DNA from: Gibbula magus
Taxonomy: Eukaryota; Mollusca; Gastropoda; Trochida; Trochidae
NCBI GenBank assembly: GCA_936450465.1
Contig: OW388297.1
Coordinates: forward strand, 48,746,130-48,810,129
Direction: 5' to 3'
Length of the DNA: 64,000 nt
Shown here: in pieces, positions 1 to 12,009 of the stretch
How the letters are laid out: each line of letters opens with the position of its first letter
Position numbering within the stretch: the stretch's first letter is position 1
Position numbers and translations under genes: made by a program
The notes under the pieces: model-generated
The model's input: the letters and a program-made list of their open reading frames with translations, nothing else
Databases searched by the model: none
Told to the model about the DNA's origin: nothing

Positions 1-146
1 AATGCTGAATTTCCATGCGGTTAAACAATTGTTCGCTAGTTCCAGCCAATGTTCGCCGACTTCACCGCAATGCATAGCCACAATAGTGTTTCAGAGTTCT
101 TCAGTCCCTGTAATAATCCTAGCCTCTGTGATATATATGTAACCGC
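1..146 (+). repeat. 3' fragment of tRNA-derived SINE
   Basis: Resembles the body and tail of the full SINE at 12849-13165 (shared words such as 'cgctagttccagcc' and 'aatgcatagccaca'). The tRNA-like head is absent or lies left of the window. It is diverged, with no target duplication visible. It lies in an upstream intron of the NEMP1 gene. Confidence 0.6.
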
Positions 147-557
147 TTATTAATGCTGTACAGTATTATTGCAATACCAATATATTACAATACACAGTTG
201 TGCAATACACATATTATCTTATCGCAATATATTGCACCAACAATTATTAAGTCAAATTAATTCATTTATCTGGTAAAAGGCACAAATATTGGCTTAACTT
301 GTATTAAGAAAATTATTGTGAAGTGCTGGATTGTGTGTTGGACTGTTTTACAAATGATATAATTGATTTTACCATGTGAAATGTTAAAGTTGTCTTAGAT
401 GAGATAAATCTTTGTTTTTGTTGTCGAGACATTTATCGAGTTTGCGATTGTAAAGTGGAATTCTTTTATTTCAATTTGAAAATTTTACTCATAATTGATA
501 AATTCACATAATATTTATATTATATTTATATTTCTCAATTAAAATGTTATTTCTCAG

Positions 558-771
558 ATCAAAGTTGTTCCGTCGGAGATGAACCAAGATCTGAAATTCA
601 TCTACGGCAGTAACCTCTCCGATGTGAAGACCAACTACGACTCGAGTTTCTCCAGTGTGTGGAATCTCTTCCCTGTGCAACTCAAAGAAGAGTTTGCTTT
701 CAAACCATTCAATGCAAGCTGTTGGGGAATAGCCTCCAAAAACAACTATGCTGTTGAGTTCAAAGTGAAAA
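558..771 (+). CDS. NEMP1: NEMP1 exon a (lumenal domain)
   Basis: Acceptor ttctcag|ATC, donor AAA|gtgagt. The exon begins in phase 0 and ends with one base of a split Asn codon. It encodes the soluble lumenal portion just before the first membrane segment. Confidence 0.9.
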
Positions 772-3700
772 GTGAGTAATGATAGTGTAATCACCTCCAA
801 TAATAAATAGTAGGCCAGAAAATTAATAACAAGATTTACAGATTTTATTTTGGCAAAACATCTTAAGGCAGGAGGCAAAATAAAAGAAGAGATTTGCTCT
901 GTGTAGATGGAAAGTGTTTCAAGCAAGCAAAACAAGCACAGCATTTATTTAGAAAATGAAAGTTGTTCACTTTTTTAGTTTGGCAATAAAATCTTGCTGC
1001 ATATAGCTATGTACTTATCTTGTTAACTCAAACCTTAGATGGTGACGCCTATTGTGTGCTCTTTTAGATATACACTGAATATTTTGGAAAACTTGCAAGT
1101 TTTACAGGTAACAGAAATGTTTTTCAGATCCAGACCTGTGGTTTGTTGCCTATATTGCAACAGGAATCATCATATTTTTCTCTGCCAAAAGTTGGAGCAA
1201 GTATGTAATTGCTAAATTTCCGTCAATGTCTGACTGATAAACATTGTTAGGATATATTGTAATTAATATCATGATATATTAACTTCATGATTATATATTT
1301 TGTGATACATTTGACATTGAGCATCCAAACAAAGTTTAAATAATGTTTTAGGTGTAAAGGACAATAATTATTGTTTGCAACGTCTCAGAAATTATTGAAA
1401 TTTATTTTTAAAAATGTTTAGTTCAAGAATACATTTCATATGACTTCTCAAGTGACATTTTGTGTTCTTTCTAAATAACTCCCAAGTGTATAAATTGGAT
1501 AGGAGGATAGTTGTTTATTTCATTATACTATTCAGTAGTCTTAGAAATCTGCCCACCCTTTTGGGTTTGAAAAATTTGAAAAAGACGAGGATGTTTTTGC
1601 TATTGCATTGTTGAGAACAGTCAAAATGATCACCTAGGAACAACACTGCTATCCATTTCTACTATTTCAGAAACATAGCACTACACTACACAACTGGCAT
1701 CTCTGTGGGGATATTGGCATCTCTCCTCATTGTCATCTTCATACTCACCAAGTTCATGCCCCAGGTATGTGTAAATAGCTGAACACATGTATCTTTTTTC
1801 CTTGAAAAAGTATCAACTCATCTAGTTTATTATCCCCCGCCACGAAGTGGAAGGGGGATATAGGTTTGGGCTCCGTCCGTCCGTCCGAGATAAAGGGGAC
1901 AGCTTTTCTCAGAAAACGTTTAAGATAGGTTTACCAAATTTGATGAGTTGCTTGAAAGCATGAATACCTTGATGGAGTTCGAAAATGAGAAGCGTGCAAT
2001 TATTTTTTCCGGAGTTATTGCCCTTGTTCCATATTTTTGGACTTTGTTCATGGTATCTCCAAAGAGGACAGCTTTTCTCAGAAACCGTTTAAGATAGGGT
2101 TATCAAATTTGGTGTGTTGTTTGAAGGCATAAATACCTTGATGGAGTTCGAAAATGAGAAGTGTGCAAAAAAAATTTTTTCTAGAGTGATTGCCCTTGTT
2201 CCGTATTTCTGGCATTTTTTCATCGTATCTCCAAAGTTGACAGTTTTTCTCAGAAACTATTTAAGATAGGAGAACCAAAATTGGTGTGTTGCTTGAGATA
2301 GGTTTGGGCTCCGTCCGTCCATGCGTGTGTGCGTGCGTACATCCGAGGATAAAGGGGACAGCTTTTCTCAGAAAAAGTTTAAGATAGGTTTACCAAATTG
2401 ATGAGTTGCTTGAGGGCATGAATACCTTGATGGAGTTCGAAAATGAGAAGTGTGCAATTATTTTTTCCGGAGTTATTGCCCTTGTTCCATATTTTTTAAC
2501 TTTGTTCATGGTATCTCCAAAGAGGACAGCTTTTCTACGAAACCGTTTAAGATAGGGTTATCAAATTGGTGTGTTGTTTGAAGGCATAAATACCTTGATG
2601 GAGTTCGAAAATGAGAAGTGTTCATTTTTTTTCCCCAGAGTTATTGCCCTTGTTCGGTATTTCTGGCGTTTTTTCATCGTATCTCCAAAGTCGACAGTTT
2701 TTCTCAGAAACTATTTAAGATAGGAGAACCAAAATTGGTGTGTTGCTTGAGGGCACACAAACCTTGATGGAATGAAAATGAGTAATGCACAATTATTTCG
2801 AATTATTGCCCTTTTTCCGATTTTTTGGCTCTGGCGGGGGATGTTGATGACTATGTCTTCTTGTTTTCTTTAAAAAAGTAGACCAATTGCTTCAATATGG
2901 CAAACTTTCAGATTTTACTTTGAATCCATTCAAAAGGTAGTGTTTCCCCCAGGTTGCAAAAAGGGCAGGGCAACTACATTGATAAAAGGGCACTTCTTCA
3001 CCCAATAGGGCACATATGTAAAGATAAAATGTACTATTATATTACACTATTATGATGACAATTTGTTATTGGCAAATATAACTAATATTAACTTTGCGCA
3101 TAGATTATTTGTTTATTTCCTTGAATGTTTGTAATAATTGTCACAAACTCATCAGATTTATTTTACCTAATAAAATATAAAGGAGTGTAAATACAATGCA
3201 ATCATGAGATTATCCAGCCCTATTTGCCTGCAGACATCAGTCGCCAGTAATCCCCCTATTGTTCTTGTTTCTAGCTGAGCATGTGGTCAGCAGGTGTATC
3301 CTGTCGAATGAGGGATGCAACAGACATTTTCTTGTTTTCTTTATATTCCATTCTCTTCAAAGAGGATAGTTTCACACATAATGCAAATGATTTTTTTGTA
3401 AAAATATTATGACAACTTGGAGTGGGTTTGTAAACTGTTGAAAAGGCCGATACAAAAGTTTGGGCTCCGCTATGAAAAAGGCAGGGTGGTCAGGAAAAAG
3501 GGCAGGGCGGGACAGACTCAGGGCAGGGCGCATGTTCAAAAAGGCAGGTTAGGTGCATAGGCAAAGTGCTCGCCTCTTCTGACCTATCGGTCTTAACAAA
3601 GAAACAGGCTCGGGGATGTCCGGGGTTCGAATTCCGCCAGGGGCACGGCAACTTTGTCTGCAGTAGAGAACTGTTCTACATGCAGTAAGGTTTGGGTGCA

Positions 3701-6700
3701 ATGCTACACTGAATTTCAGCGTAGTACCACCCATGGTTCGCTAGTAACAGCCGATGCTCGCAGGATTCACTGCAATGCATAGCCACATGGCGTTGCAGGC
3801 TTTCTCCCTGCCATAATACTAGTAGCCGCGATATAAGTGAAATACTCTTGAAAGCGTCGTTAAACCACAACTCAACTCACCTCGTGACAGTAATGAACAA
3901 CTGTTTCAATATTGATTTCAGAAACTAAAGAACCTCGGGTATCTGATCATGCTGCTGGGAGGCTCCACATCGCTGTACATGATGGAGAGAGTGGCGCTCC
4001 ACTTCAACGAGATCATGCAGCAGCACTGGCAGATGGTTCTTGGATACATTGCAGTCACAGGACTCCTCAGCTTTGCGGCGGTGTACAAGTTCGGCCCAGT
4101 CACAGACTCAAAAACTCTCAACCTTGTGCAATGGACGTTACAACTTCTCGGACTAGCATTCATTTTCATAGGGAGTCAGATACCTGAGGCTTCTATAGCT
4201 ATCATCATTATAGTGTTCACTGTTTACAACTTTCCAAGGAGAGTCATCTCTGGATTCAAGAGTTTCAAGTGAGTGCTTGTTGTGTATATTAACCCTTACG
4301 TTGCGTATATATATTTTACCATTTTTAGCCCCTGTGGCGGAATTTACAGGCTCGCAGCTCGCAGCAGTAGTTTGGGCTTTGGCACTAACTAGCTCTGCTG
4401 GCGGAATTTCCAGGCGGCGATTCCGGTATCGTTTTTACAAAATATACCGCATCTACATGGCGAATAAGGACTATATACGGGCGTTCAATACAAATTCAAG
4501 TAGCGAAACCCGTACACAAATGGCTAATTCACACTCGAAACTTTGAATGAATTTTCTATGTTTTTTCGTTTTTATTCTATTACTTTCGAAAGATTGTCTT
4601 TTATTCGGGCCTCGTAACATCATAAATACGAAACGAAAAAAATTCCATTTATATACGGAATTGAAGACAAGATGTCTAGCTTCACAATGATATAAAAATT
4701 ATTAGAATGCGACCTTTGGTTATAATTCTATAGCTATGTAAAGTTTGTCTTTATTCCCACCTATAAAATCGTCAATACTTACAACATGTATGCGGCATTG
4801 CAAACGGTCGTTCATCGCACTTTTCCAAGAAATCATAATCTCGAACCAGTTGACAAATAAGCACATGTCAACCCAAATATGGTTATGTTGTTTGACTTTT
4901 CAAATAAACGCTAACCTCGAACCATAACTGATGAAAATATGTTGATTAGTTTGTGTGCCGTTTGGTTTCACATGCCTCTCAGAAAGGTAAAATTGTATCT
5001 TTATTTCTGTGAATAAATCTGCGCATTTTATATAGAATAAAAGATTATTCTTTTCGGTTTATTGTGATATAAAAATTATGAAAATGCATTCAGTATTTTA
5101 GCCTTGATAAATGTTTTAGAAGTTGTGAAAATCGCCGATTGTTTCAAAATTTATGAAGTGTAAACATGACCTTTTTCACGGCGCTTGCTGTGTCTTTATT
5201 ATTTTTTTGAGATTTTCTAATTTTATATGGGAATGTAGTCCATTGTTTCCCCTTTATTTTGCCGTATTTTTTTTTTAAAACAAACAATTCGCTCACATGA
5301 TATGAAGTGCGGGAGTAAGGCGAGTTAGCGATTTTTTTCCCCGTCTCGCGAGATGCGAGGCAGATAGCAGTCTCGGGCGAGGCAAACCCGAGGCAATACA
5401 AACACGTGGGTGAAAATAGCCTCAAGCGAATTAATGCTTCGGGGGCTAAGCCCGACATAATTGGCCTTTTGTAAAGCTAATTATCGATGCGTTACGGGTC
5501 AACAATGCACACGCAAATTGGTGTGAATTTTGCTTGATATTCCGACCACACACTGAACAAAGCTTTATTCTCATGTCGGGTCGCGATGCGTAAATACAGC
5601 CATTCTCATGGGTCGGGTCGCGGACACAATCGACTCGTGACCCGGTATGGGTGATAGAGTATACTTAGACAGCCGTGAATTATTCTAAGTCTTGTATCCG
5701 GGATCCGTATACAGACACCTAGGAATCGCTTATAGCCCGCCCGGATAATTCCGTCGCCCGCATGTTAAGGGTTAAGGTAAATAGTGCAGTGAGACCCCAT
5801 TTATCCGAACGATTTCATTGAAAATTGTCCAGATAGGAAGGTGTGCAATTAAGCGAATGAATTTTTTAAAAGAAATGCAAAGAGAAAATTTGAAATACTG
5901 CCAAGCCGATGGTTGGGTTTCCGGATATACGTCATGGTCCGGTAAAACAAGATCTGACTGGCGGTACGACGATTGTGGCGTCACATCTGCTCTGTGAAAC
6001 TGTGGTGTTGCACATTCAAAGTAACCATTATATTGAAAACTGTTTCTGCATTATCAGATCAAGGGTTGAGAACCTGCGATATGAAAAATGTAGCTTGATA
6101 TTAGCAGAGAAGACATGGTAATTAATGAATGATCACCTTCTTTATTTATCAATGGCGACGACTCGGTATAGATACTTATATCGTTATCAAGCGTCATGAT
6201 AACATTCTTGATAATGGTATAAATAGAGGATACTAAACAAATATTCTTTTTAATTACATTTTTATTAAATGAGTTAATGATTTTGTATTAAATGAGCGAA
6301 AGTGCGTTTAATGATTTTGTATTAAATGAGCGAAAGTGTGTTTAACAAGTTGAACAAAAATGGTTTTAAATAGAAGGACGTTAAGTATTCTGTTTATTAC
6401 TAACTCACCAATAATCCAGCAAAATAGCCGACATGGCTCTGAAACTATGATTCCTGCATTTCTGCCTGATACCATTGTGACGTCATAACAGCAAACTATT
6501 GTGACGTCATACGTGCGGCGGTATTACACCAGTTTAATATTGCCGTATAAATATTACACTGCAGTATCTTATAGGGGCAAGGAATAAGGATCTAAACCGA
6601 ATCGTTGATCATCTATAAAAAAAACTTGTCTTCTTTATGATACCAACTTCTGGAATGCCTCTGAAACAGATTTTTGCAGGAATAATTTATGCCTCAAAGA

Positions 6701-9700
6701 AGGAAGTGTTGACTCCATTTCATTTTTTACAGGTTCAAGTTTTTCCGACCGAAGGTGCGTCTCCTGACGGAAGATGAGTACATGATTGAAGGCCAGGAGG
6801 AGACGCGGAAAGCTCTCGAGGAATTGCGCTCCTTCTGTCACAGTCCGGACTGCGACTCATGGAGCGTCATTAGTCGACTTAAACATCCGTCCAGGTATTC
6901 TTCTATCTTCTGGTACTACTTGAGAAAAAAACTAAAATGCCCATGTAACAAGGCAGGGTTTTACGGGACGCGTGTTTCCTGCGTTTTTGACGCAGAAACT
7001 TTACAAAGGACCCTCAAAATAAAATCATGTGCGTCCTACTGGACGCAGTATTTTCATTAAGAAATTTCTGAATATGAAAAGAGATTGCCATAACTGCTAA
7101 ATATAATATTATGTTGAATCATGATTTATATTGTTTTACCCTTAACATGCGGGCGACGGAATTATCCGGGCGGGCTATAAGCGATTCGTAGGTACCTCAA
7201 TACGGATCCCGGTTACAAGACTTAGAATAATTCACGGCTGTCTAAGTACTGTCCTATCCCCCATACCGGGTCACGAGTCGATTGTGTCCGCGACCCGACC
7301 CATGAGAATGGCTGTATTTACGCATCGCGACCCGACATGAGAATAAAGCTTTGTTCAGTGTGTGGTCGGAATATCAAGCAAAATTCACACCAATTTGCGT
7401 GTGCATTGTTGACCCGTAACGCATCGATAATTAGCTTTACAAAAGGCCAATTATGTCGGGCTTAGCCCCCGAAGCATTAATTCGCTTGAGGCTATTTTCA
7501 CCCACGTGTTTGTATTGCCTCGGGTTTGCCTCGCCCAAGACTGCTATCTGCCTCGCATCTCGCGAGACGGGGAAAAAAATCGCTAACTCGCCTTACTCCC
7601 GCACTTCATATCATGTGAGCGAATTGTTTGTTTTCAAAAAAATACGGCAAAATAAAGGGGAAACAATGGACTACATTCCCATATAAAATTAGAAAATCTC
7701 AAAAAAATAATAAAGACACAGCAAGCGCCGTGAAAAAGGTCATGTTTACACTTCATAAATTTTGAAACAATCGGCGATTTTCACAACTTCTAAAACATTT
7801 ATCAAGGCTAAAATACTGAATGCATTTTCATAATTTTTATATCACAATAAACCGAAAAGAATAATCTTTTATTCTATATAAAATGCGCAGATTTATTCAC
7901 AGAAATAAAGATACAATTTTACCTTTCTGAGAGGCATGTGAAACCAAACGGCACACAAACTAATCAACATATTTTCATCAGTTATGGTTCGAGGTTAGCG
8001 TTTATTTGAAAAGTCAAACAACATAACCATATTTGGGTTGACATGTGATTATTTGTCAACTGGTTCGAGATTATGATTTCTTGGAAAAGTGCGATGAACG
8101 ACCGTTTGCAATGCCGCATACATGTTGTAAGTATTGACGATTTTATAGGTGGAAATAAAGACAAACTTTACATAGCTATAGAATTATAACCAAAGGTCGC
8201 ATTCTAATAATTTTTATATCATTGTGAAGCTAGACATCTTGTCTTCAATTCCGTATATAAATGGAATTTTTTTCGTTTCGTATTTATGATGTTACGAGGC
8301 CCGAATAAAAGACAATCTTTCGAAAGTAATAGAATAAAAACGAAAAAACATAGAAAATTCATTCAAAGTTTCGAGTGTGAATTAGCCATTTGTGTACGGG
8401 TGTCGCTACTTGAATTTGTATTGAACGCCCGTATATAGTCCTTATTCGCCATGTAGATGCGGTATATTTTGTAAAAACGATACCGGAATCGCCGCCTGGA
8501 AATTCCGCCAGCAGAGCTAGTTAGTGCCAAAGCCCAAACTACTGCTGCGAGCTGCGAGCCTGTAAATTCCGCCACAGGGGCTAAAAATGGTAAAATATAT
8601 ATACGCAACGTAAGGGTTAATTAAACGACAAAACTACTTGACAAAAAACTAGATGAGTAGATTATATGGGTATAAGATTATATGTGCAGCGATGAACTTC
8701 CGACTGTAACTCTATTACTCCATGCACGGTTCTAGGCATCGCTCATGCTGTGCTATAAATAACGCGCTGTGCAGAGTTTGTTTCGCCTAACTTCACGTAA
8801 CTTGCAGCATCCTTCATATTTTGATCACAAAGTCTAAAAACTGAGTGTTATGTGACAATATCATGTCTGATATGTAGGAATTAACTTTATCAATGTTGAT
8901 AAACAGTAGCCAGAAACAAATTAAAACATTGTCAGTATATTTGTGAGGTGAAAGGTTAGCCAATCAAATGTCGCAGATGTCGTTAACTAGGTCACATGTG
9001 AAATGCTTTGTATCAAATTAATTGCTGGGTCACTGTGAAGGCCAGAACTGTTTAACAGGACTTGTTGACATGTTTGCTGTCATTTAATTAGCATTTTGAT
9101 TCATATTTATTTGAAGAAAGACTCACTCTAAGGTTTCATTTCAACACACATATGAAAACAATGGGAATTTAGAACACGTGGTCCGAACATTTTCCACACA
9201 ACATTGTTCCTATGCAGGATGTATGTACTAAATTCAACTTAGTTTAATTATTGTGTGATATTTTAATTTGAAGAAATATTTAGACAATTTTATAAATACT
9301 TATAGAATTAGTAGAAATAACATAAACACAAGAGAAATTAGAGTTTGTAAATTAGCATCTTCTTAAAGGCGCTGTAGCACGTTTTTTCGCTCAAATAAGT
9401 TGATGAAATGTATTTGAAAAATAATTTCACCAATAGTAAAACATCCTTTTCTCCTCTGAAAATAAAGTTTAAAACGAGTGTACATGTTTTGGTTAAGCCA
9501 TGGGAATCGTTTTTGTAATACAAAATAATAAATTGTGTTCACAATAAAATGGCCGCCATGCAATTTTTGCTTTATACGCAACATAGTTGTTACCACTACA
9601 GATAATTTGTTTGTGTAATAAGATGTTTTACCCTCTAAAGTTAATTGAAATGACATAAACTATCATTATAAATGGGAAATTTGAAAAAATAAATTTTGCA

Positions 9701-12009
9701 AAAAACGTGCTACAGCGCCTTTAATAACCTATATGTCATCAAGAAAACATTATCACAGAATGACAGTGTTTGTGTACGTAACATTTATGAAATAACATTG
9801 CCGATTTCATCGCTAATTATTTGTCTTTGATAGGATTTCAATTTGTAAATTAGCTTTGCTATTAATCTATCATATTTGCAGTACTATTTTTTATGACAGA
9901 CATAATTTAAATATATTGAGACTCAAACTAAACAAAATATAAAATATTGTTTGTTCACAAGCAAAGATTATCGTTCTGACGTAAGTGATAACATTACATA
10001 GTTAAAATGGATTCTATGTAGGATAGTTGGCCTGTACCAAATAGTTACTCCGTAAATTGGTAATGAAATATTAAGATCACCCCTCCAAATATGTTTTATG
10101 TGTTTTAGTGTTGTTTACAGTTGGAGCATTGTAGGCCCTAGACAGTATATACATGCTTATTGAATATATTGAACATTGATTTATTATTGTCTCTTGACTT
10201 CTTCAAACTTTCATTCAATCACTGTTGATAATTGATTAAAATTTGTTAATTTACTGTTTGAATATTCTCTTGTCTTTATAACGAATACTGTGACTGATTT
10301 AATAGTCTCGGTGACCAGACTCAAAGGACATGATAATATAAATACAAACGTTTGTAATTAATTATCAAGATTGATGTGTCCTTGTTTTGGAGGACCCCCA
10401 GTTTAGGAAAAGGACTCTCAAATAAATATATCCTGAGTCCCCTGGACTCTCAAATTTGAGTTGCTGGGTAAAACCCTGACAAGGTGCAAAATGTTGATGA
10501 GTGTTAATGTGAATTAAATTTTTTATCAAGTGATCTGTCTCACAAAATCCTTGATCCAGGTTGGCAAATAATAATGTGTGTGCTTTGAGCATTCCCCTTC
10601 ATATTATTGATATACAACTGGTGTGTGGTCCCGTTAATTCTCCACAGACAAAATGACTTTTGCCAAGTCACCTCAAGCTTCATTGAGGTGACTTGTTAGC
10701 TCATCAGACCTGAAAGGTCCGATGGGCTTATGGTATGGCATGGTGTCCGGCATCCGTCCATCCGACTGTAAACTTTTTGTTTTTCAACTTCTTCTCCAGA
10801 ACCAATGACTCTAGAGAGCTGAAATTTTATATGCAGACTCCTTGGGTAATGGGGATTCTAAATTGTAGATTTTGTGACCCCATGATCCCAAATGCGTCAC
10901 AGGGGTCACAACCTTAAAAATCTATTTTCATCTTCTTCTCCAGTTCTATAAGGTCTAGAGAGCTGAAAAGTTGTGTCCTTATCCAAAAGGGATTCTAAAT
11001 TGTATATTTGGTGACCCCTTATGAACCTATTTGGGGTCAAAGGTCAAAACCTAGAAAAAACTTCATCTTTTTCTCAAGTACTTCAAATTTGTTATATATG
11101 TGATAAATTCTCCTGGAAAATTATCAATTGAAATTTATTTAGTTTATTGTTTTAAGCCTGATGAGCTACAGAGCCAATGGCTCTATTTTGTCATGTTCTT
11201 CTCCTTCTAGAAAATTTACAGTTTTAAACTTTAAAGCCTTATGAGCTTCAGAGCCAATGGCTTTATGATTTCATATGCTGCTTGTGGATATATTTCTAGC
11301 TTTCTTGTAATTAGTAGAATGCAATACTTCAGAGCAAAATCGCCATTTGTTCAATAGTGACTGTTCTCAGGTTTAAAGGGGCAGTAGCATGTTTTTTGCC
11401 AAATTTATTTGTTCAAATTTCCCATTTATAATGATAGTTTATATCATTTAAATTAACTTTAGAGGGTAAAACATCTTATTACACAAACCAATTATCTGTA
11501 GTGGTAAAAACTATGTTGCGTATAAAGCAAAAATTGCATGGGGGCTATTTTATTGTGAACACAATTTATTATTTTGTATTACAAAAACAATTCCCATGGC
11601 TTTACCGAAACATGTACACTCATTTTAAACTTTATTTTTCGAAGAGAGAAGGATGTTTTACTATTGGTGAAATTATTTTTCAAATACATTTCATCAACTT
11701 ATTTGAGCGAAAAAACGTGCTACTGCCCCTTTAAACACAATTCAAAGCCATGTCAATAATCAAGGCTTTATCTCTGCTTTAATACTAGCTATGTGAGTTA
11801 ATCATGATATATTTTGTGTTAAAAAACATTTCATTAGGCTTGATTACCAAAATGACTGTTTATATTTCAGATTTGCCCGGTTTGTTGAAGGCGAGTCTCA
11901 TGTAGAAGACCAAGAACTTTTAGAACACGATTCTCTCACCGAGTTCGATCTACCGTCAGATTTATCAGACAATGAATCAGAGATGGACTTTAGACTCAGC
12001 ACACCATGA
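558..12009 (+). CDS. NEMP1: NEMP1/TMEM194-like nuclear envelope integral membrane protein (3' part)
   Basis: Six coding exons, 558-771, 1128-1200, 1671-1764, 3922-4268, 6733-6894 and 11871-12009, join in phase into 342 codons ending in TGA. Each has AG acceptors and GT donors. The product starts in the lumenal region (seen: NQDLKFIYG, NASCWGIAS), then has about five hydrophobic segments: around LWFVAYIATGIIIFFS, ISVGILASLLIVIFIL, LIMLLGGSTSLYMM, VLGYIAVTGLLSFAAV, and LLGLAFIFIG running into IAIIIIVFTVYNF. A cytosolic/nucleoplasmic part follows with LTEDEYMIEGQEETRKALEE and FARFVEGESH, and an acidic tail. This order and these motifs are those of the NEMP family; vertebrate NEMP1 is roughly 440 residues, so about 100 N-terminal residues lie off-window. 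Family knowledge: inner nuclear membrane protein supporting envelope stiffness and germ-cell function. NEMP1 versus NEMP2 is not resolved. Confidence 0.93.
1128..1200 (+). CDS. NEMP1: NEMP1 exon b (first membrane segment)
   Basis: A 73-nt exon with acceptor ttttcag|atcc and donor agcaa|gtatgt. It reads NPDLWFVAYIATG and on into a hydrophobic stretch ending SAKSWS(K). It is short, but both joins are phase-exact. Confidence 0.9.
1671..1764 (+). CDS. NEMP1: NEMP1 exon c (second membrane segment)
   Basis: A 94-nt exon with acceptor tatttcag|aaac and donor ccccag|gtatgt. It encodes NIALHYTTG followed by a hydrophobic run ending TKFMPQ. It ends in phase 0. Confidence 0.9.
1831..2850 (+). repeat. 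Hairpin-headed modular repeat, TCCCCCGCCA ends
   Basis: Begins with a short hairpin (TATCCCCCGCCACGAAGTGG then GGGGGATA), followed by CCGTCCGTCCG, then internal copies of a roughly 210-bp unit (aaggggacagcttttctcag, ttaagatagg, taccttgatggagttcgaaa), and closes with TGGCGGGGGATGTTGATGA, inverted relative to the start. The internal module is repeated as a longer block, with a second CCGTCCGTCC at about 2312. A second copy of the family is at 22300-23285. No coding content. Confidence 0.75.
2940..3540 (+). other. Intron, no gene; several 'gggcaggg' words
   Basis: AT-rich NEMP1 intron sequence with scattered aaagggcagggc words near 2960 and 3480-3545. They look like remnants of a dispersed repeat. 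Nothing else recognised. Confidence 0.4.
3541..3884 (+). repeat. tRNA-derived SINE (variant head)
   Basis: Contains a B-box-like GGTTCGAATTC (about 3625), then the same body as the copy at 12849-13165 (ggcaactttgtctgcagtag, gtaaggtttgggtgcaatgc, catagccacatggcgttgca) and a tail ending ctcaactcacctcg. The 5' head differs from the 12849 copy. It ends about 40 bp upstream of the NEMP1 exon at 3922. Confidence 0.8.
3922..4268 (+). CDS. NEMP1: NEMP1 exon d (membrane segments 3-5)
   Basis: A 347-nt exon with acceptor gatttcag|aaac and donor gtttcaa|gtgagt. It encodes KLKNLGYLIMLLGG through NFPRRVISGFKSF(K), the most conserved membrane core. It ends in phase 2 (AA). Confidence 0.93.
4293..5771 (+). 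mobile_element. piggyBac-like non-autonomous element, copy 1
   Basis: Flanked by TTAA on both sides (4289-4292 and 5772-5775). The ends are CCCTTACGTTGCG on the left and CGCATGTTAAGGG on the right, so imperfect terminal inverted repeats begin with CCCTTA. TTAA duplication and CCCTT-type ends are the hallmark of piggyBac. The interior has only short frames (89 and 104 aa) with no recognisable transposase, hence non-autonomous. A near-identical copy lies in reverse orientation at 7139-8616 in the next intron. Confidence 0.85.
6266..6346 (+). repeat. Short tandem duplication, ~40 bp period
   Basis: The sequence taatgattttgtattaaatg followed by agcgaaagtg is present twice in direct succession in the intron between the two inverted piggyBac-like copies. 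Confidence 0.75.
6733..6894 (+). CDS. NEMP1: NEMP1 exon e, flanked by inverted elements
   Basis: Acceptor tttttacag|gttc, donor cgtccag|gtattc. It encodes (K)FKFFRPKVRLLTEDEY through RLKHPS(R). Its length is 162 nt, an exact multiple of three, and both flanking introns are phase 2, so loss of this exon would keep the reading frame. It lies in the 1.37-kb spacer between the two inverted 1.48-kb element copies. Confidence 0.93.
7139..8616 (-). mobile_element. piggyBac-like non-autonomous element, copy 2 (inverted)
   Basis: Reverse complement of 4293-5771 over its whole length with only scattered single-base differences seen by eye. The right end is CGCAACGTAAGGG followed by TTAA at 8617-8620. 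On the left the four bases before CCCTTAACATGCGGG are TTTA, so that target duplication copy appears mutated. The two elements form a potential 1.48-kb stem around a 1.37-kb loop carrying a NEMP1 exon. Confidence 0.85.
8625..9362 (+). other. NEMP1 intron, nothing recognised
   Basis: AT-rich intron sequence. No convincing frame, repeat end or RNA gene seen. Confidence 0.5.
9363..9724 (-). mobile_element. MITE, 'GGCGCTGTAGCACG' family, copy 1
   Basis: Inverted ends TTAAAGGCGCTGTAGCACG and CGTGCTACAGCGCCTTTAA, about 360 bp, TTAA or TA at both borders. The interior shares atttgaaaaataat and tgcatggcggccattttatt-type words with copies at 11370, 20536, 28527 and 63031. The terminal repeats are about 25 bp. 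Confidence 0.85.
9725..10685 (+). other. NEMP1 intron, nothing recognised
   Basis: AT-rich; no exon consistent with NEMP1 phase and no repeat ends identified. Confidence 0.45.
10690..11270 (+). repeat. Hairpin-headed modular repeat, AGCTCATCAGRCCTGAAAGG family
   Basis: Starts with tagctcatcagacctgaaag, which can fold on itself with gtccgatgggctta, then catccgtccatccg. It has diverged internal units containing cttcttctccag, gggattctaaattgtaga and gtgaccccatgatc, and ends with cctgatgagctacagagcca. A longer, better preserved copy is at 61117-62163. Confidence 0.75.
11370..11736 (+). mobile_element. MITE, 'GGCGCTGTAGCACG' family, copy 2
   Basis: Ends are TTTAAAGGGGCAGTAGCATG and CGTGCTACTGCCCCTTTAAA. 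The interior is the reverse complement of the copy at 9363-9724, so the same NEMP1 intron holds a second inverted pair. It lies about 135 bp upstream of the terminal NEMP1 exon. Confidence 0.85.
11871..12009 (+). CDS. NEMP1: NEMP1 terminal coding exon
   Basis: Acceptor tatatttcag|attt; completes the split Arg codon and reads FARFVEGESHVEDQELLEHD, an acidic serine-rich tail, then TGA at 12007-12009. FARFVEGESH is a conserved NEMP motif. Confidence 0.92.

Noticed and set aside
4277..8608. Conserved 60-104 aa frames shared by 4293-5771 and 7139-8616
   Set aside because: They recur only because the two element copies are nearly identical; they have no transposase motifs and run on both strands.
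9338..11759. Similar ~60-97 aa frames at 9338-9656, 11501-11759 and 20328-20768
   Set aside because: All lie inside copies of one MITE; they are shared by descent of the element and show no known domain.
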